Shown in pieces: positions 45,559 to 56,077 of a stretch of 64,000 nt of DNA. The notes under the pieces were generated by a model. That model was not told the origin of the DNA and did no database searches. It worked only from the letters and a program-made list of their open reading frames with translations. The stretch spans positions 6,482,501-6,546,500 of the forward strand of contig NZ_CP108494.1 in assembly GCF_041435435.1 (NCBI RefSeq), written 5' to 3'. Within the stretch, counting starts at the first letter, position 1; every line of letters starts with the position of its first letter. The DNA is from Streptomyces sp. NBC_01241. Its GTDB lineage: Bacteria; Actinomycetota; Actinomycetes; Streptomycetales; Streptomycetaceae. The position numbers and the translations under genes were made by a program.

Positions 45559-45581
45559 TCAGGGCGAGGAGCTTAAATACC

Positions 45582-48500
45582 ATGGCGTTCATGAGCAGGA
45601 ACAACTCTCGCCCCGAGGACCGGCCGCTTCTGCGGGAGCTGATCGACATCCCGGAGTCGGTGTCCACCTCCGACTTCGTGCTGAAGCTGAACGAGGCGGT
45701 CACCGCCGAGGGGGCTGAGGCGGCCCTGAAGGACTACGTCGTCACCGACCGGCTGCTGGGTAACTTCGACGAAGCCCTGGACCTGATCAAGTCGGCGCTC
45801 GACAGTCACTCGTCGAAGGCGGCATATCTGCACGGTTCGTTCGGTTCCGGTAAGTCGCACTTCATGGCGGTGCTTTACGCGCTGCTGTCGGGGAACCAGG
45901 CTGCGCGGGAGCGCAGTGAGCTCGACCCGGTGCGGGCCCGGCACTCCTGGTTGGATGCGGACGACCGGAAGTTCCTGCTGGTGCCGTACCACATGCTGGG
46001 TTCCAAGTCCCTGGAGCAGCGGGTGCTCGGCAAGTACGTGGAGCACGTACGCAAGCTGCATCCGGACTGCCCGCTGCCGCAGGTCTACCGGACCGACGGG
46101 ATCTTTGAGGACTTCGCTGAGCAGCGCCGCCGTAACGGCGACGACTGGGTGATCGCGCAGCTCGCCGATGCCGGTGGCCAGGAGGACGAATGGGGTGATT
46201 CTTTCACCTGGACCAGCAGCCTTCTCGACGAGGCCATGGACGCGGTGGAGGAGCACGAGAACACCAAGAGCCTCGATCTGGATAACCCCTCCACGCCGAG
46301 GGACCTGCGTGCCCGCCTCGTGCAGGACCTCACAAGAACGCTGTTCCCCGCCTTCGCGCGTAATGCTTCCGAGGACATCAGCGGCTTCATCTCCCTCGAC
46401 AGGGGGCTCAGCGTCATCGCGGCGCACGCCAAGGCGCTGGGCTACGACGGGCTCATCCTGTTCATGGACGAGCTGATCCTGTGGCTTGCCACTCTCATCC
46501 ACGACCAGAAGGTGCTGGGCAGGGAATCCAGCAAGGTGACGAACTTCGTGGAGGGCGGTGACGAGCGGCGTGCCATTCCGGTTGTGTCGTTCATCGCCCG
46601 TCAGCGCGATCTGCGCGAGCTGGTCGGTGAGGAGATGTCGGGTGCCGCCGAGGCGGCAGTGCAGGACACCTTGAAACTCAACGGCGGGCGTTACGACGAG
46701 ATCGTCCTGGAGGACCGCAACCTTCCTCAGATCGCGCAGGCTCGCCTGCTCAAGCCCGTGCCGGGGGCCGAGGCGAAGGTGGACGCCGCGTTCGCCGAAG
46801 CCAAGAAGCTTGGCCCGGACGTGTGGGACACCCTGCTGGGCCACGACAAGTCCACCACCGGCGCGGACGAGGACGCTTTTAGGCGGACGTACCCGTTCCC
46901 GCCAGCGTTCATGGACACTCTGGTGCACATCTCCGCCGCGCTGCAGCGCTCCCGCACCGGCCTGAAGCTGATGAGTCAGCTGCTCGTCGACCACCGTGAC
47001 GACTGGCGGCTCGGACAGCTCGTGCCGCTCGGCGATCTGTATCCGGCGATCGCGGGCGGCGGCGACAAGGCGTTCAGCGGGGAGACCAACGTCCACTTCG
47101 AGGCTGCCGACAAGCTGTACCGGGACAAGCTGCGCCCGTACCTGCTGAAGACCAACCAGGTTACCGACGACCAGGTCGAGGCGTACCGACGCTCTCCCGA
47201 GAGCCTGGGCGACCCACAGCTCGCGGCCCGTTGCCGCGACTTCACCGGCGACAGCCGACTCCTGCAGACCCTCTTGCTGTCGGCACTCGCGCCCAGCGTG
47301 CCCGCGCTCGCCGACCTCACTTTGGCGAGGCTGCACGCCCTCAACCACGGTTCCATCACCACCCGCATCGCGGGCACCGAGGTCGGCCGGCTCGAGCAGA
47401 AGGTGAAGGAGTGGGCGGCGACCTTCCCCGAGATCAAAGTCGCCGGTACCGGGCCGGGGGCGGTGGTCCGTCTGGAGCTCACCGGCGTCGACCTGGACGC
47501 CGTCCTCGCCAACGCCCAGGTCCACAACAACCTGGGCAACCGGCGTGCCAAGATGCGCAGCCTGCTCAAGGACGCGCTCGGGGTTGGCGACGGGCCCGGG
47601 GGCTTCGACGCATATGACGTGCTCGACCTTGTGTGGAAGGGCACCGAACGACAGATCGAGGTGGTCTTCGGCCACGTCGCCGACGTCGACTCGCTGTCCG
47701 AGGCGACCTTGCGGCCCAGCCAGGACGACGCCTGGCGGCTCGTCGTCGATTTCCCTTATGACGAGGGCGAGTTCGGTCCGATGGACGACCTGCAGCGGCT
47801 GCGTGCTCTGCGGGAGAAGCCGGGCGGCGACTCGCGCACCCTGGCCTGGCTGCCCACACACCTGACCGACGCCTCCCGCAGTGATTTCGAGCGTCTCGTC
47901 GTCATCGACAAGGCCCTCGCCGACGAGGCACGCTTTGACTCCGAATTCGCACGCAGCCTCAACGCTGACGACAAGGCGCGCGCCAAGAGCATGCTGCAGT
48001 CGCAGCGCAACATCCTCACCGAGCGCGTCACCCAGGCGCTGCGGCAGGCGTACGGGCTCGCGCAAAAGCAGGAAGGGGTCGTCGATCTCGGCTTCGACAC
48101 CCACCTGGTCGCCCAGCAGGATGTGCCCGAGCTTCGGCTTCCGCTCGGTGCAGCGCTGGACGCTGCTGCCCGCGATCTGGCCGGCAGGTTGCTTGTCCAC
48201 CAGTACCCCGCCCACCCCGACCTGGACCCCGATGGCGCCGGCAAGCCTGTGAAGCCTGCCGAGATCAGGGCCGTCTTCGAGTACGTGCGCAAGGCCGCCG
48301 AGGACCGCGACGGACAGGTCGAGGTCGATGGCAAAGACCGCAAGACCATGGCGCGGATCGCGGGCGGCCTCGGGCTCGGCACCATGCGGGAGGCGTACTA
48401 CCGGCAGTCCACCACCTGGCCTGACCACTTCACCAGCCAGGCCCGCCGGGACGGAGCCGCCGAGCCGACTCTGGTCAAGCTCTCCGACTGGAGCGACCTT

Positions 48501-49475
48501 CCCGAGCCGCGCGGACTGTCCGAGCCGCTTCGCCGGCTGCTCGCCGCCGCCTACGCGGAGATGACCGACCGGGTGTGGGTACGCGGCGGTGTCCCCGTTG
48601 AACCGGCGCCCGCACCGCATGAGCTGAAGCGGGACTATGCCCTGCGCGAGCAGGCGCTGCCCAGTGAGGAAGACTGGGCCGAGGCGCGCAAGCGGCACGA
48701 GACCGTGCTCGGGGACCGGGCGCCGCAACTGCGTCGCGGGCGGATCGTCAACCAGTTCGCCGGACAGATCAAGCAGGCCGCCGCCGTGCTCGCCCAGGAC
48801 GCAGGACGGCTCGTCGGAGAACTGGAGAAGCACCGTTCCTTCCTGCGCCTCGACGACGACTCGCCCCGCCTCGTCCTCGCCCGGCGGGCGCAGGAGCTGG
48901 TGAAGTCGGTGACCGAGGTCGGCATAGACGCCAAGACCGTCGTTGACCGGCTCGCACGCTTCGACTTCGGCGACTTCACCGCACACCGCTACGCCATGTC
49001 CCTCAAGAGCGCCGGGAAGGTTGCCACCGCGCTGCAGAACACCAGCTGGGATCAGCTGGGCCTGGCCGACACTCTCGATGCGGGAGGCGCGGCCGTCCTG
49101 GAACGCGTACGGGACGCTGCCGCCGGCGATCCGGGGGACTACCCCGACCTGCCTGGCGTACTCAATGCGGGTGGCCGGGAGGTGTTGTCTCTGCTGAGGT
49201 CCCGACAGACCACGGCCGAGCAGCCCCAAACCCCCGCCACTCCATCGCCGAGCTCGGACGGTGTGGACCTGATCGGCGGCTCCGCTCACCCGCAGGTGCT
49301 GCCGGAGCCTGTGGCGCAGCCGGGGCCTCGCACGCCGTCTCGGTCCCTTGTCCGCTCCGGCGGCGGGCGGACCACCGCCGCGAGGGCTGCCGCCGAGCTG
49401 CAGGCGGAGATCGCGGCGCTCGCGGCCGAGAACCCCAACGCCACGGTCGAGGTCGTCTGGAAGGTTGTCGACTGA
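45582..49475 (+). CDS. pglY: BREX P-loop ATPase PglY
   Basis: A 1297-residue ATPase. Walker A is GSFGSGKSHF at about residue 85 and Walker B is LILFMDELILWLA at about 292. The long C-terminal region is helical with few recognisable motifs and ends in a Pro/Ser-rich linker and a short helix. This is the type 2 BREX large ATPase, corresponding to BrxC elsewhere. The ATG at 45582 follows GAGGAG; a second Met three codons on is possible. It overlaps pglZ by 1 nt. Confidence 0.94.
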   Translation: MAFMSRNNSRPEDRPLLRELIDIPESVSTSDFVLKLNEAVTAEGAEAALKDYVVTDRLLGNFDEALDLIKSALDSHSSKAAYLHGSFGSGKSHFMAVLYALLSGNQAARERSELDPVRARHSWLDADDRKFLLVPYHMLGSKSLEQRVLGKYVEHVRKLHPDCPLPQVYRTDGIFEDFAEQRRRNGDDWVIAQLADAGGQEDEWGDSFTWTSSLLDEAMDAVEEHENTKSLDLDNPSTPRDLRARLVQDLTRTLFPAFARNASEDISGFISLDRGLSVIAAHAKALGYDGLILFMDELILWLATLIHDQKVLGRESSKVTNFVEGGDERRAIPVVSFIARQRDLRELVGEEMSGAAEAAVQDTLKLNGGRYDEIVLEDRNLPQIAQARLLKPVPGAEAKVDAAFAEAKKLGPDVWDTLLGHDKSTTGADEDAFRRTYPFPPAFMDTLVHISAALQRSRTGLKLMSQLLVDHRDDWRLGQLVPLGDLYPAIAGGGDKAFSGETNVHFEAADKLYRDKLRPYLLKTNQVTDDQVEAYRRSPESLGDPQLAARCRDFTGDSRLLQTLLLSALAPSVPALADLTLARLHALNHGSITTRIAGTEVGRLEQKVKEWAATFPEIKVAGTGPGAVVRLELTGVDLDAVLANAQVHNNLGNRRAKMRSLLKDALGVGDGPGGFDAYDVLDLVWKGTERQIEVVFGHVADVDSLSEATLRPSQDDAWRLVVDFPYDEGEFGPMDDLQRLRALREKPGGDSRTLAWLPTHLTDASRSDFERLVVIDKALADEARFDSEFARSLNADDKARAKSMLQSQRNILTERVTQALRQAYGLAQKQEGVVDLGFDTHLVAQQDVPELRLPLGAALDAAARDLAGRLLVHQYPAHPDLDPDGAGKPVKPAEIRAVFEYVRKAAEDRDGQVEVDGKDRKTMARIAGGLGLGTMREAYYRQSTTWPDHFTSQARRDGAAEPTLVKLSDWSDLPEPRGLSEPLRRLLAAAYAEMTDRVWVRGGVPVEPAPAPHELKRDYALREQALPSEEDWAEARKRHETVLGDRAPQLRRGRIVNQFAGQIKQAAAVLAQDAGRLVGELEKHRSFLRLDDDSPRLVLARRAQELVKSVTEVGIDAKTVVDRLARFDFGDFTAHRYAMSLKSAGKVATALQNTSWDQLGLADTLDAGGAAVLERVRDAAAGDPGDYPDLPGVLNAGGREVLSLLRSRQTTAEQPQTPATPSPSSDGVDLIGGSAHPQVLPEPVAQPGPRTPSRSLVRSGGGRTTAARAAAELQAEIAALAAENPNATVEVVWKVVD

Positions 49476-52393
49476 TGTCCGACGCCGTCACTACAGCGTC
49501 CGCGTCTATCGGTCTCGCCCGGCTGCCGGCGGGGACTGTCCGTCAGTACCTTGCCGCCCGCAGCCGGCTCGGCGACGGCACGGTCCGCGTCCTGCTGCTG
49601 CGGGCCGATCCGGCCTGGGATGGGCCCGCTGTGCAACAGGCAGCGGGCGGTCTGCGGGCGCGCGTGGCCGTCGGGCCCTCGGTATTGGCCGTACACGAGC
49701 AGATCCTGGGCCACCTCGACGCGACAACTCCCCCCGACCCCAAGGTCCTGGTCGTCCTCACCGACCGCGAGGACACCGACCTCGACCCCGGGCTGCTCGC
49801 CCGCGTCTACGGCGGCAGAATCCGGTCCGTTGACAACTGGGAGGTCGTGCAGGAGGCGTTCGACGCACGCGGCCTCGACGGGCGACTGCGCAGCGAGACC
49901 TGGGCAGCCGAAGCCCTCCTGGACGCGGCAGCCACCCGCGGCTGGCCCTCGTTGGGTAAGGGAGTGCTCTCCCGAGACGAGGCACTAACCCGGCTGGCCA
50001 GGCGCCGTCTCAGGACCGGCCGTCACGACACGGATGCGCTGGGCGGGCCGGCCGCACACGACGACGGAGACCGCATCGACCCCGTCGCACTGTTCCGATG
50101 GGCCCTCACCCCTGGCGGCCCCGACCTCCTGCGTGACCTGCGCGGACCGGAACGGGCCGGCCTGGCCCGCTTCCTTGCCGAACCCGAACAGGGCGGCTCC
50201 ACCGGAAAGATCATCACCGCCCTGGTGAACGCCGAACATGGGGCAGACGCAGCCGCATACGCGGTCGTCTGCGCCGCCTTGTGGGGGCACGCGGAGGCCG
50301 ACCACGACTTGTATCGGGCGCGTGGGCGCGCTGAGCGGTGGCTTGGCGAACAGCCTCCCGCGCAGGGCGACGACCTCGACAGACTCCTGGCCTCTTTCGG
50401 ATCCAGCGGCGAGGCGTTCGTCCGCGGTCTTGTCGACCGAGGCGAGCACCGGCTCGCCGACCCGGTCCTGACTCGGGCCGCACAGCTCGTGGCACAGTTC
50501 GGGGCACAGGCTGCCGCGACTGTCAGCCCGCTGCTCTCGGCCGGACTCGACGCTCGCTTCACTGCGGCTGGTCGTGCCCTTGCCGACGGCGGCACCGACA
50601 CGATCACCGCTGCCGTCACCGCGCTGGCTGACCACGCTCTGGCCGCCGACGGCGCCACCCGGGCGCGCATCGAGCGGGTGAGGATGGCGGCGCGCTTGCG
50701 GCAGTGGCTTGCCGGCTCGCCTGAGGCCGACATCGCCTCGGTCGCTGAGGGCACCGCACGCCAGATCTGTGAACTCGGCTGGGTGGACCGGGCCTTGGAA
50801 CACCTCGAAGCGGGCGGCGACCCGGATGACATACTCGCCGACGCATACAGCCGGATCGGCGCGCAGGCGCGGGACAAGCGCCGCGAACTGGACCGGGCAT
50901 TCTCCGAGCGGCTCGCGGTGTGGACCGCGGATGGCACCGCTCCCGGCACCATGCTCACCGTGGAGAGCTTGCTGGACCGCGTCGTCGCACCCGTCGTGGC
51001 CAGCCCCGGCCGACGGGTGCTGTTCCTCCTCGTGGACGGGATGAGCGCGGCGATAGCAGCGGAGCTAGGTGAAGAACTGCGTAGACAGTGGGCCGAGTTC
51101 GACCCGCTGCCCGCTGCGACCGGAGCGCCCGTCCGGCGCGCCGTGGCTGCCGCGCTGCCCACCCTCACGGCCGTATCCCGAACCTCGTTGTTCGCGGGCA
51201 CCCTGATGAAGGGCGACCAGAGCGACGAGAAGCGGCTCTTCCCCCAGCACTCCTGCTGGAACGGGGCTCCGGCGGTCGTCTTCCACAAGGATGACCTGCG
51301 CGGCCCCGACACCGGCTCGCCCTTCTCTACCGCTCTCACCGAAGCCCTCGCCGACGAGCGCACCCATGTCGCGGTCGTACTCAACACGGTCGACGACCGC
51401 CTCGGCAAGGAGCAGAAACTCGGCGACGGCGCGTGGCAGGCCAAGGAGATCGGCGGTCTGGAACCATTGCTGCGGGCTGCCCGCGCGCATGGCATGACCG
51501 TGCTGCTCACCTCCGACCACGGCCATGTAGTCGAGCGGCGCGGCACCAAGCTCGACGCGGCTGACGGCACGATCGGCTCGGCCCGCCACCGCACTCCGGG
51601 TGGATCCGTTGCTCCGGCCGAGATCGAGCTGTCCGGACCTCGGGTGGTCTGGCCGGAGCCCGGATCGCGGATCATCGCGCTGCGGGACCACGACACCCGG
51701 TACACCGCGCTCAAGGCGGGTTACCACGGCGGGGCGACCCTCGCCGAGTTCACCATCCCGCTCCTCGCCCTGCTTCCCTTCGGCGCCGAGCCGCCGATCG
51801 GATGGCGGGAGCTGGGCGACCCGACACCCTCCTGGTGGACGGAGGACGCCGAGGGCGGTGGCGTCGTCGAGGCCGGCGCCAAGAACGAAGCGGACGCAGG
51901 TGCCGTGCCCGACGCAGCCGTGGCGAGCTCGCGCCGGAAGCAGACCAGGAAGGCCGCCCCGCCCGCCCCCGAGGGCGCCATCAGTTTGTTCAGCGAGGAC
52001 GAGGTGGCACCCCCCGTAGCGGAGGAACCCGCCGAGTCGGCGGCCGCGCCCGAGGCCGCACCCTCCTCCAAGCAGTCCGAAGACCCTGCTGTTGCCCTGG
52101 TCGAGCGGCTCATGGCCACCGAGTTGTACCAGGCACAGCTGGACCTCCTCGCCCGTAAGCCACGCGACAAGACCGTCCTCCCAAAGGCGCTGGTCGCGCT
52201 TGTCGAGGCCGGCACCCTGCCGATGACCGCTCTTGCCGAGCGAGCGGGCCAGCCCGCCACCCGTGCACCCGGCTTCGCAGCGACCCTCGCCCAGCTCCTC
52301 AATTACGACGGGGCCCAGATCCTGGAGATCCTCCCTGACAACCGCACCCTTCGCCTGCACCGCGCCCAGCTGATCGAGCAGTTCGGGCTGTGA
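49475..52393 (+). CDS. pglZ: BREX alkaline-phosphatase-superfamily protein PglZ
   Basis: A 972-residue protein with a PglZ domain in the middle third. Metal-site motifs are LFLLVDGMSAAIAAEL near residue 520, LSRTSLFAGTLM-like VSRTSLFAGTLMKGD near 565 and LLTSDHGHVVERRG near 680. PglZ is present in every BREX class and is thought to be a phosphatase or nuclease-like hydrolase. The C-terminus (about 780-972) is an Ala/Glu linker and a winged-helix-like tail. Its start overlaps the pglY stop (TGATG), indicating coupled translation. Confidence 0.95.
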   Translation: MSDAVTTASASIGLARLPAGTVRQYLAARSRLGDGTVRVLLLRADPAWDGPAVQQAAGGLRARVAVGPSVLAVHEQILGHLDATTPPDPKVLVVLTDREDTDLDPGLLARVYGGRIRSVDNWEVVQEAFDARGLDGRLRSETWAAEALLDAAATRGWPSLGKGVLSRDEALTRLARRRLRTGRHDTDALGGPAAHDDGDRIDPVALFRWALTPGGPDLLRDLRGPERAGLARFLAEPEQGGSTGKIITALVNAEHGADAAAYAVVCAALWGHAEADHDLYRARGRAERWLGEQPPAQGDDLDRLLASFGSSGEAFVRGLVDRGEHRLADPVLTRAAQLVAQFGAQAAATVSPLLSAGLDARFTAAGRALADGGTDTITAAVTALADHALAADGATRARIERVRMAARLRQWLAGSPEADIASVAEGTARQICELGWVDRALEHLEAGGDPDDILADAYSRIGAQARDKRRELDRAFSERLAVWTADGTAPGTMLTVESLLDRVVAPVVASPGRRVLFLLVDGMSAAIAAELGEELRRQWAEFDPLPAATGAPVRRAVAAALPTLTAVSRTSLFAGTLMKGDQSDEKRLFPQHSCWNGAPAVVFHKDDLRGPDTGSPFSTALTEALADERTHVAVVLNTVDDRLGKEQKLGDGAWQAKEIGGLEPLLRAARAHGMTVLLTSDHGHVVERRGTKLDAADGTIGSARHRTPGGSVAPAEIELSGPRVVWPEPGSRIIALRDHDTRYTALKAGYHGGATLAEFTIPLLALLPFGAEPPIGWRELGDPTPSWWTEDAEGGGVVEAGAKNEADAGAVPDAAVASSRRKQTRKAAPPAPEGAISLFSEDEVAPPVAEEPAESAAAPEAAPSSKQSEDPAVALVERLMATELYQAQLDLLARKPRDKTVLPKALVALVEAGTLPMTALAERAGQPATRAPGFAATLAQLLNYDGAQILEILPDNRTLRLHRAQLIEQFGL

Positions 52394-52514
52394 ACCGGCG
52401 CAGTGCGCCTGCATCGGGCGGGCCGGTCTCCCGTCCCGCCCGGTCCGCGCGCTGGCGGCCTGGCGTCCGCATTGGTGTCCGGCCAGGTGGGCGGCAGGAT
52501 GGGAGACTGTTCGG

Positions 52515-53864
52515 GTGAACGCGTTTGGATCTTCAGCATCCGGGGCCACCCCGGTCGGCGCCGTGAGGCGGCGCGCCGTGGTGGACGCGCTACGGCGCGG
52601 CGCCGTCCCTGAGAGCGGCCTCGACCTGCTCGCCACCGGCCTCGGCCGCTTCGAGCAGGCAGTCGACGAGGAACTGGAGACTGTTGCTGCCGGCGGCTCG
52701 GTGTTCAAGGCCGTGCGCGGTGAGTACGGATCCGGCAAGACTTTCTTTACCCGCTGGCTCGGCGAACGCGCCAAACGACGCACCTTTGCCGTAGCTGAGG
52801 TACAGGTGTCGGAGACCGAGACCCCGCTGCACAAGCTGGAGACCGTCTACCGGCGACTCACCGAGCGCCTGACCACCGCGAGCTTCCCGCCCAGCGCCCT
52901 GCGGCCGGTCGCCGACGCCTGGTTCTACGCACTGGAAGAGGATGCACTCGCCGACGGCGCGAGCGAGAACGAGCTGCCGCAGGCCGTGGAGAGGCTGCTC
53001 ACCGCCCGCCTCACCGAGGTCTCCCGGCACGCACCCGCGTTCGCCACCGCCCTGCGTGGATACAAGCAGTCCCTGGACGCCGGAGACGAGGCCACCGCCG
53101 CCGCGGTCATGGCCTGGCTCGGGGGCCAGCCACACGTCGCCGCAGCCGCCAGGCGCAGCGCAGGCGTCCGCGGCGACCTTGACCACTTCGGCGCCTTCGG
53201 CTTCCTGCAGGGCCTGCTCACTGTGCTCCGGGACGCTGGGCACGCCGGACTCGTCCTCGTCCTGGACGAAGTGGAGACTCTGCAACGGGTTCGCTCCGAT
53301 GCCCGCGACAAGGCACTCAACGCGCTCCGGCAGCTCATCGACGAGGTCCACTCCGGCCGCTTCTCGGGCCTGTACCTCGTCATCACCGGCACGCCCGCCT
53401 TTTACGACGGACAGCAGGGCGTACAGCGACTCGCGCCGCTCGCCCAGCGCCTTGCCACCGACTTCACGACCGATCCCCGCTTCGATAACCCTCGGGCTGT
53501 CCAGATCCGGCTGCCCGGATTCACCGAGGAATCACTGACCAGTCTAGGTGCCACCATCCGTGACCTGTACGCGGAAGGTTCCCAGTCTCCCGACCGGATC
53601 AAGCAGCTCGCGGACGACGCGTACCTCACGGACCTGGCGCGGGCAGTGGGTGGGGCTCTCGGCGGAAAGGTCGGAGTAGCACCACGGCTGTACCTGAAGA
53701 AGCTGGTCGGGGACGTGCTCGACCGGATCGACCAGTTCGCTGACTTCGACCCGCGCACGCACTACAAGCTGACAGTGGCGAGCGGCGATCTCACCGCCAC
53801 CGAACGGAACTTCGCCGCGCCCGCGCCAGCCGCCTCTGCGGACGATCTCGACCTTGAGATCTGA
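52515..53864 (+). CDS. brxD: BREX ATP-binding protein BrxD
   Basis: A 449-residue P-loop ATPase (DUF2791-type). Walker A is GEYGSGKTFFTRWL near residue 70 and Walker B is LVLVLDEVETLQRV near 247. The arginine-finger region lies in the C-terminal AAA lid. BrxD with BrxHI distinguishes type 2 BREX. It starts at GTG 52515, 121 nt after pglZ, a larger gap than elsewhere in the operon, so an internal promoter is possible. brxHI follows after 53 nt. Confidence 0.93.
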   Translation: MNAFGSSASGATPVGAVRRRAVVDALRRGAVPESGLDLLATGLGRFEQAVDEELETVAAGGSVFKAVRGEYGSGKTFFTRWLGERAKRRTFAVAEVQVSETETPLHKLETVYRRLTERLTTASFPPSALRPVADAWFYALEEDALADGASENELPQAVERLLTARLTEVSRHAPAFATALRGYKQSLDAGDEATAAAVMAWLGGQPHVAAAARRSAGVRGDLDHFGAFGFLQGLLTVLRDAGHAGLVLVLDEVETLQRVRSDARDKALNALRQLIDEVHSGRFSGLYLVITGTPAFYDGQQGVQRLAPLAQRLATDFTTDPRFDNPRAVQIRLPGFTEESLTSLGATIRDLYAEGSQSPDRIKQLADDAYLTDLARAVGGALGGKVGVAPRLYLKKLVGDVLDRIDQFADFDPRTHYKLTVASGDLTATERNFAAPAPAASADDLDLEI

Positions 53865-53917
53865 AGTCCAATTCTCCGAAGACCCGACTCTGACGGATCA
53901 GTGCAGGAGTTACAGAC

Positions 53918-56077
53918 GTGCAGGAGCAGACGCGCGGCACCGACCCAGTGGAACGCCTCGACCCGGTCGTCCTGCACCACATCGTCAACACGCTCGGGTG
54001 GCCCGATCTACGCCCCCTGCAAAAGGCGGCCGTGCACCCGCTGATGGACGGTGAGGACGCGATCCTGCTCGCGCCGACCGCAGGTGGGAAGACGGAGGCC
54101 GCCACCTTCCCCATGCTGTCCGCAATGCGGGAGAAACGCTGGACCGGCACCTCCGTCCTCTACCTGGCCCCGCTCAAGGCGCTCCTCAACAACCTGGTGC
54201 ACCGGGTCGACACCTACGCCCAGTGGTTGGGATGCCGAGCTGCCCTCTGGCATGGCGACACCCCCGAGTCCGTACGCCGGCGCATCCGCACCGAGTCCCC
54301 CGACTTCCTGCTCACCACTCCCGAGTCCCTCGAAGCGATGCTCATCAGCGTCAAGACCGACCACTCGCACATGCTGGGTCGGGTGCGTGCCGTCGTCGTC
54401 GACGAGGTGCATGCCTTCGCCGGGGACGACCGCGGCTGGCACCTGCTCGCCGTACTCGAACGCCTGGAGCGACTGGCCGGCCACCGGATCCAGCGCATCG
54501 GCCTCTCCGCCACTGTCGGTAATCCCGAAACCCTGCTCACCTGGCTCCAGGGCGCAAGCCCCGCCGACCGCCCCGGTCGAGTCGTCGCCCCCGGCGTCAC
54601 CCTGCCAGCGGCCAGCGCTGCTGCAACCGAAACCCAAGGTCTCCCGCGCCCCGCAGGAGAGGTGGAACTTGACTACGTTGGATCTCTCGCCAACGCTGCC
54701 AAGGTGATCTCTGCCCTGCACCAGGGCGAAAAGCGGCTCGTCTTCTGTGACTCCCGCAAGCAGGTCGAGGAGCTCGGCGCGGCACTACGAGCCCGCGACG
54801 TCACCGTGTTTCTCTCCCACGCCTCCCTCTCCACCGACGAACGCGCCCGCTCCGAGCAGGCATTCGCCGAAGCACGCGACTGCGTCATCGTCTCCACCTC
54901 AACCCTCGAACTCGGCATCGACGTCGGCGACCTCGACCGCGTAATCCAGATCGACTCGCCCAGCACCGTGGCCTCTTTCCTGCAGCGCATCGGCCGCACA
55001 GGCCGTCGCACCGGAACCTCCCGCAACTGCCTGTTCCTCGCCACCCGGCCCGATGCCCTCCTCCAAGCCGCCGGCCTACTGACCCTGTGGACCCGCGGCT
55101 GGGTCGAACCCGTCACCCCACCCCCTTCGCCTCGCCACCTCGTCGCACAGCAACTCCTCGCCGTTACTCTGCAGGAACACCGCCTTGGCGATCGCTTGTG
55201 GCCCGAACAATGGAACGGCCTCGCTCCGTTTGACCGCTCCGCTGCCCCTCTCCTGTCCCACCTCGTCGAAGGCGGCTTCCTCGACAGCGACGGCGGCATG
55301 CTGTTTATCGGCGCCGAAGCCGAGAAGCACTTCGGCCGACGGCACTTCATGGAGCTGACCGCCTCCTTCACTGCACCGCCCGAGTTCACCGTGCTCGCCG
55401 GACGCACCGAGATCGGCACCACCGACCCCGCCGTCCTCACCGAGGAACGCCCAGGCCCGCGCCGCCTGCTTTTGGCAGGCCGCAGCTGGCAGGTCACCTT
55501 CATCGACTGGGCCCGACGCCGCGCATTTGTCGAACCCGTCGAAGACGGCGGCATCGCCAAATGGCAGGGAAGCGAAGCCCGCGGCCTCTCCTACGACCTC
55601 ACCCGGGCCATGCGCGATGTTCTCCTCGGTACCGACCCGGACGTCCGCCTCACCCGCCGCGCAAGCGCCGCCCTCGCCGAACTTCGTATGGACCGCGCAC
55701 CCCACGAAGTACACCCGGCAGGCACCCTCCTGGTCCGCGACGCGGACGCCACACGCTGGTGGACCTGGGCCGGCTACCGCGCCAACGCCACTCTCGCAGC
55801 CTCCCTCGGCAACTTCGCAGACCCCATTCAGCGCCCGACGGACACCCACGTCCGGCTGCGCCAAGACCTTGCGCCCGACGACTGGAAGACCGCCCGCGCC
55901 GAACTCCCCGACTCCCTCACCCTGCCCACCGTCGACCCACGTGCCGTACGCGGCCTCAAGTTCTCAGCCGCCCTCCCGCCTCGACTCGCTACCACCACAC
56001 TTGCCGAACGACTGGCCGACCTAGACGGCGCCCTAGCCGCTGCTCGGGAACCCGTGCGTCTGGAATGGGGCGGCTGA
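53918..56077 (+). CDS. brxHI: BREX Lhr-like helicase BrxHI
   Basis: A 719-residue DEAD-box superfamily 2 helicase. The motifs in order are Q-like LRPLQKAAV, Walker A LAPTAGGKTEAATF near residue 52, DEVH in VVVDEVHAFAGDD near 162, LSATVG, STSTLELGIDVGD, and motif VI FLQRIGRTGRRTG near 355. The C-terminal 300 residues are specific to BrxHI/Lhr-like proteins. It starts at GTG 53918. It is the last gene of the six-gene BREX type 2 operon. Confidence 0.93.
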   Translation: MQEQTRGTDPVERLDPVVLHHIVNTLGWPDLRPLQKAAVHPLMDGEDAILLAPTAGGKTEAATFPMLSAMREKRWTGTSVLYLAPLKALLNNLVHRVDTYAQWLGCRAALWHGDTPESVRRRIRTESPDFLLTTPESLEAMLISVKTDHSHMLGRVRAVVVDEVHAFAGDDRGWHLLAVLERLERLAGHRIQRIGLSATVGNPETLLTWLQGASPADRPGRVVAPGVTLPAASAAATETQGLPRPAGEVELDYVGSLANAAKVISALHQGEKRLVFCDSRKQVEELGAALRARDVTVFLSHASLSTDERARSEQAFAEARDCVIVSTSTLELGIDVGDLDRVIQIDSPSTVASFLQRIGRTGRRTGTSRNCLFLATRPDALLQAAGLLTLWTRGWVEPVTPPPSPRHLVAQQLLAVTLQEHRLGDRLWPEQWNGLAPFDRSAAPLLSHLVEGGFLDSDGGMLFIGAEAEKHFGRRHFMELTASFTAPPEFTVLAGRTEIGTTDPAVLTEERPGPRRLLLAGRSWQVTFIDWARRRAFVEPVEDGGIAKWQGSEARGLSYDLTRAMRDVLLGTDPDVRLTRRASAALAELRMDRAPHEVHPAGTLLVRDADATRWWTWAGYRANATLAASLGNFADPIQRPTDTHVRLRQDLAPDDWKTARAELPDSLTLPTVDPRAVRGLKFSAALPPRLATTTLAERLADLDGALAAAREPVRLEWGG

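Noticed and set aside
45309..45581. 5' extension of pglY into the end of pglX
   Set aside because: The extension is arginine-rich overlap with pglX; GAGGAG before the ATG at 45582 decides the start.
45573..49289. 1238-residue minus-strand ORF opposite pglY
   Set aside because: Longest shadow in the window; pglY has its Walker motifs, ribosome site and operon overlaps.
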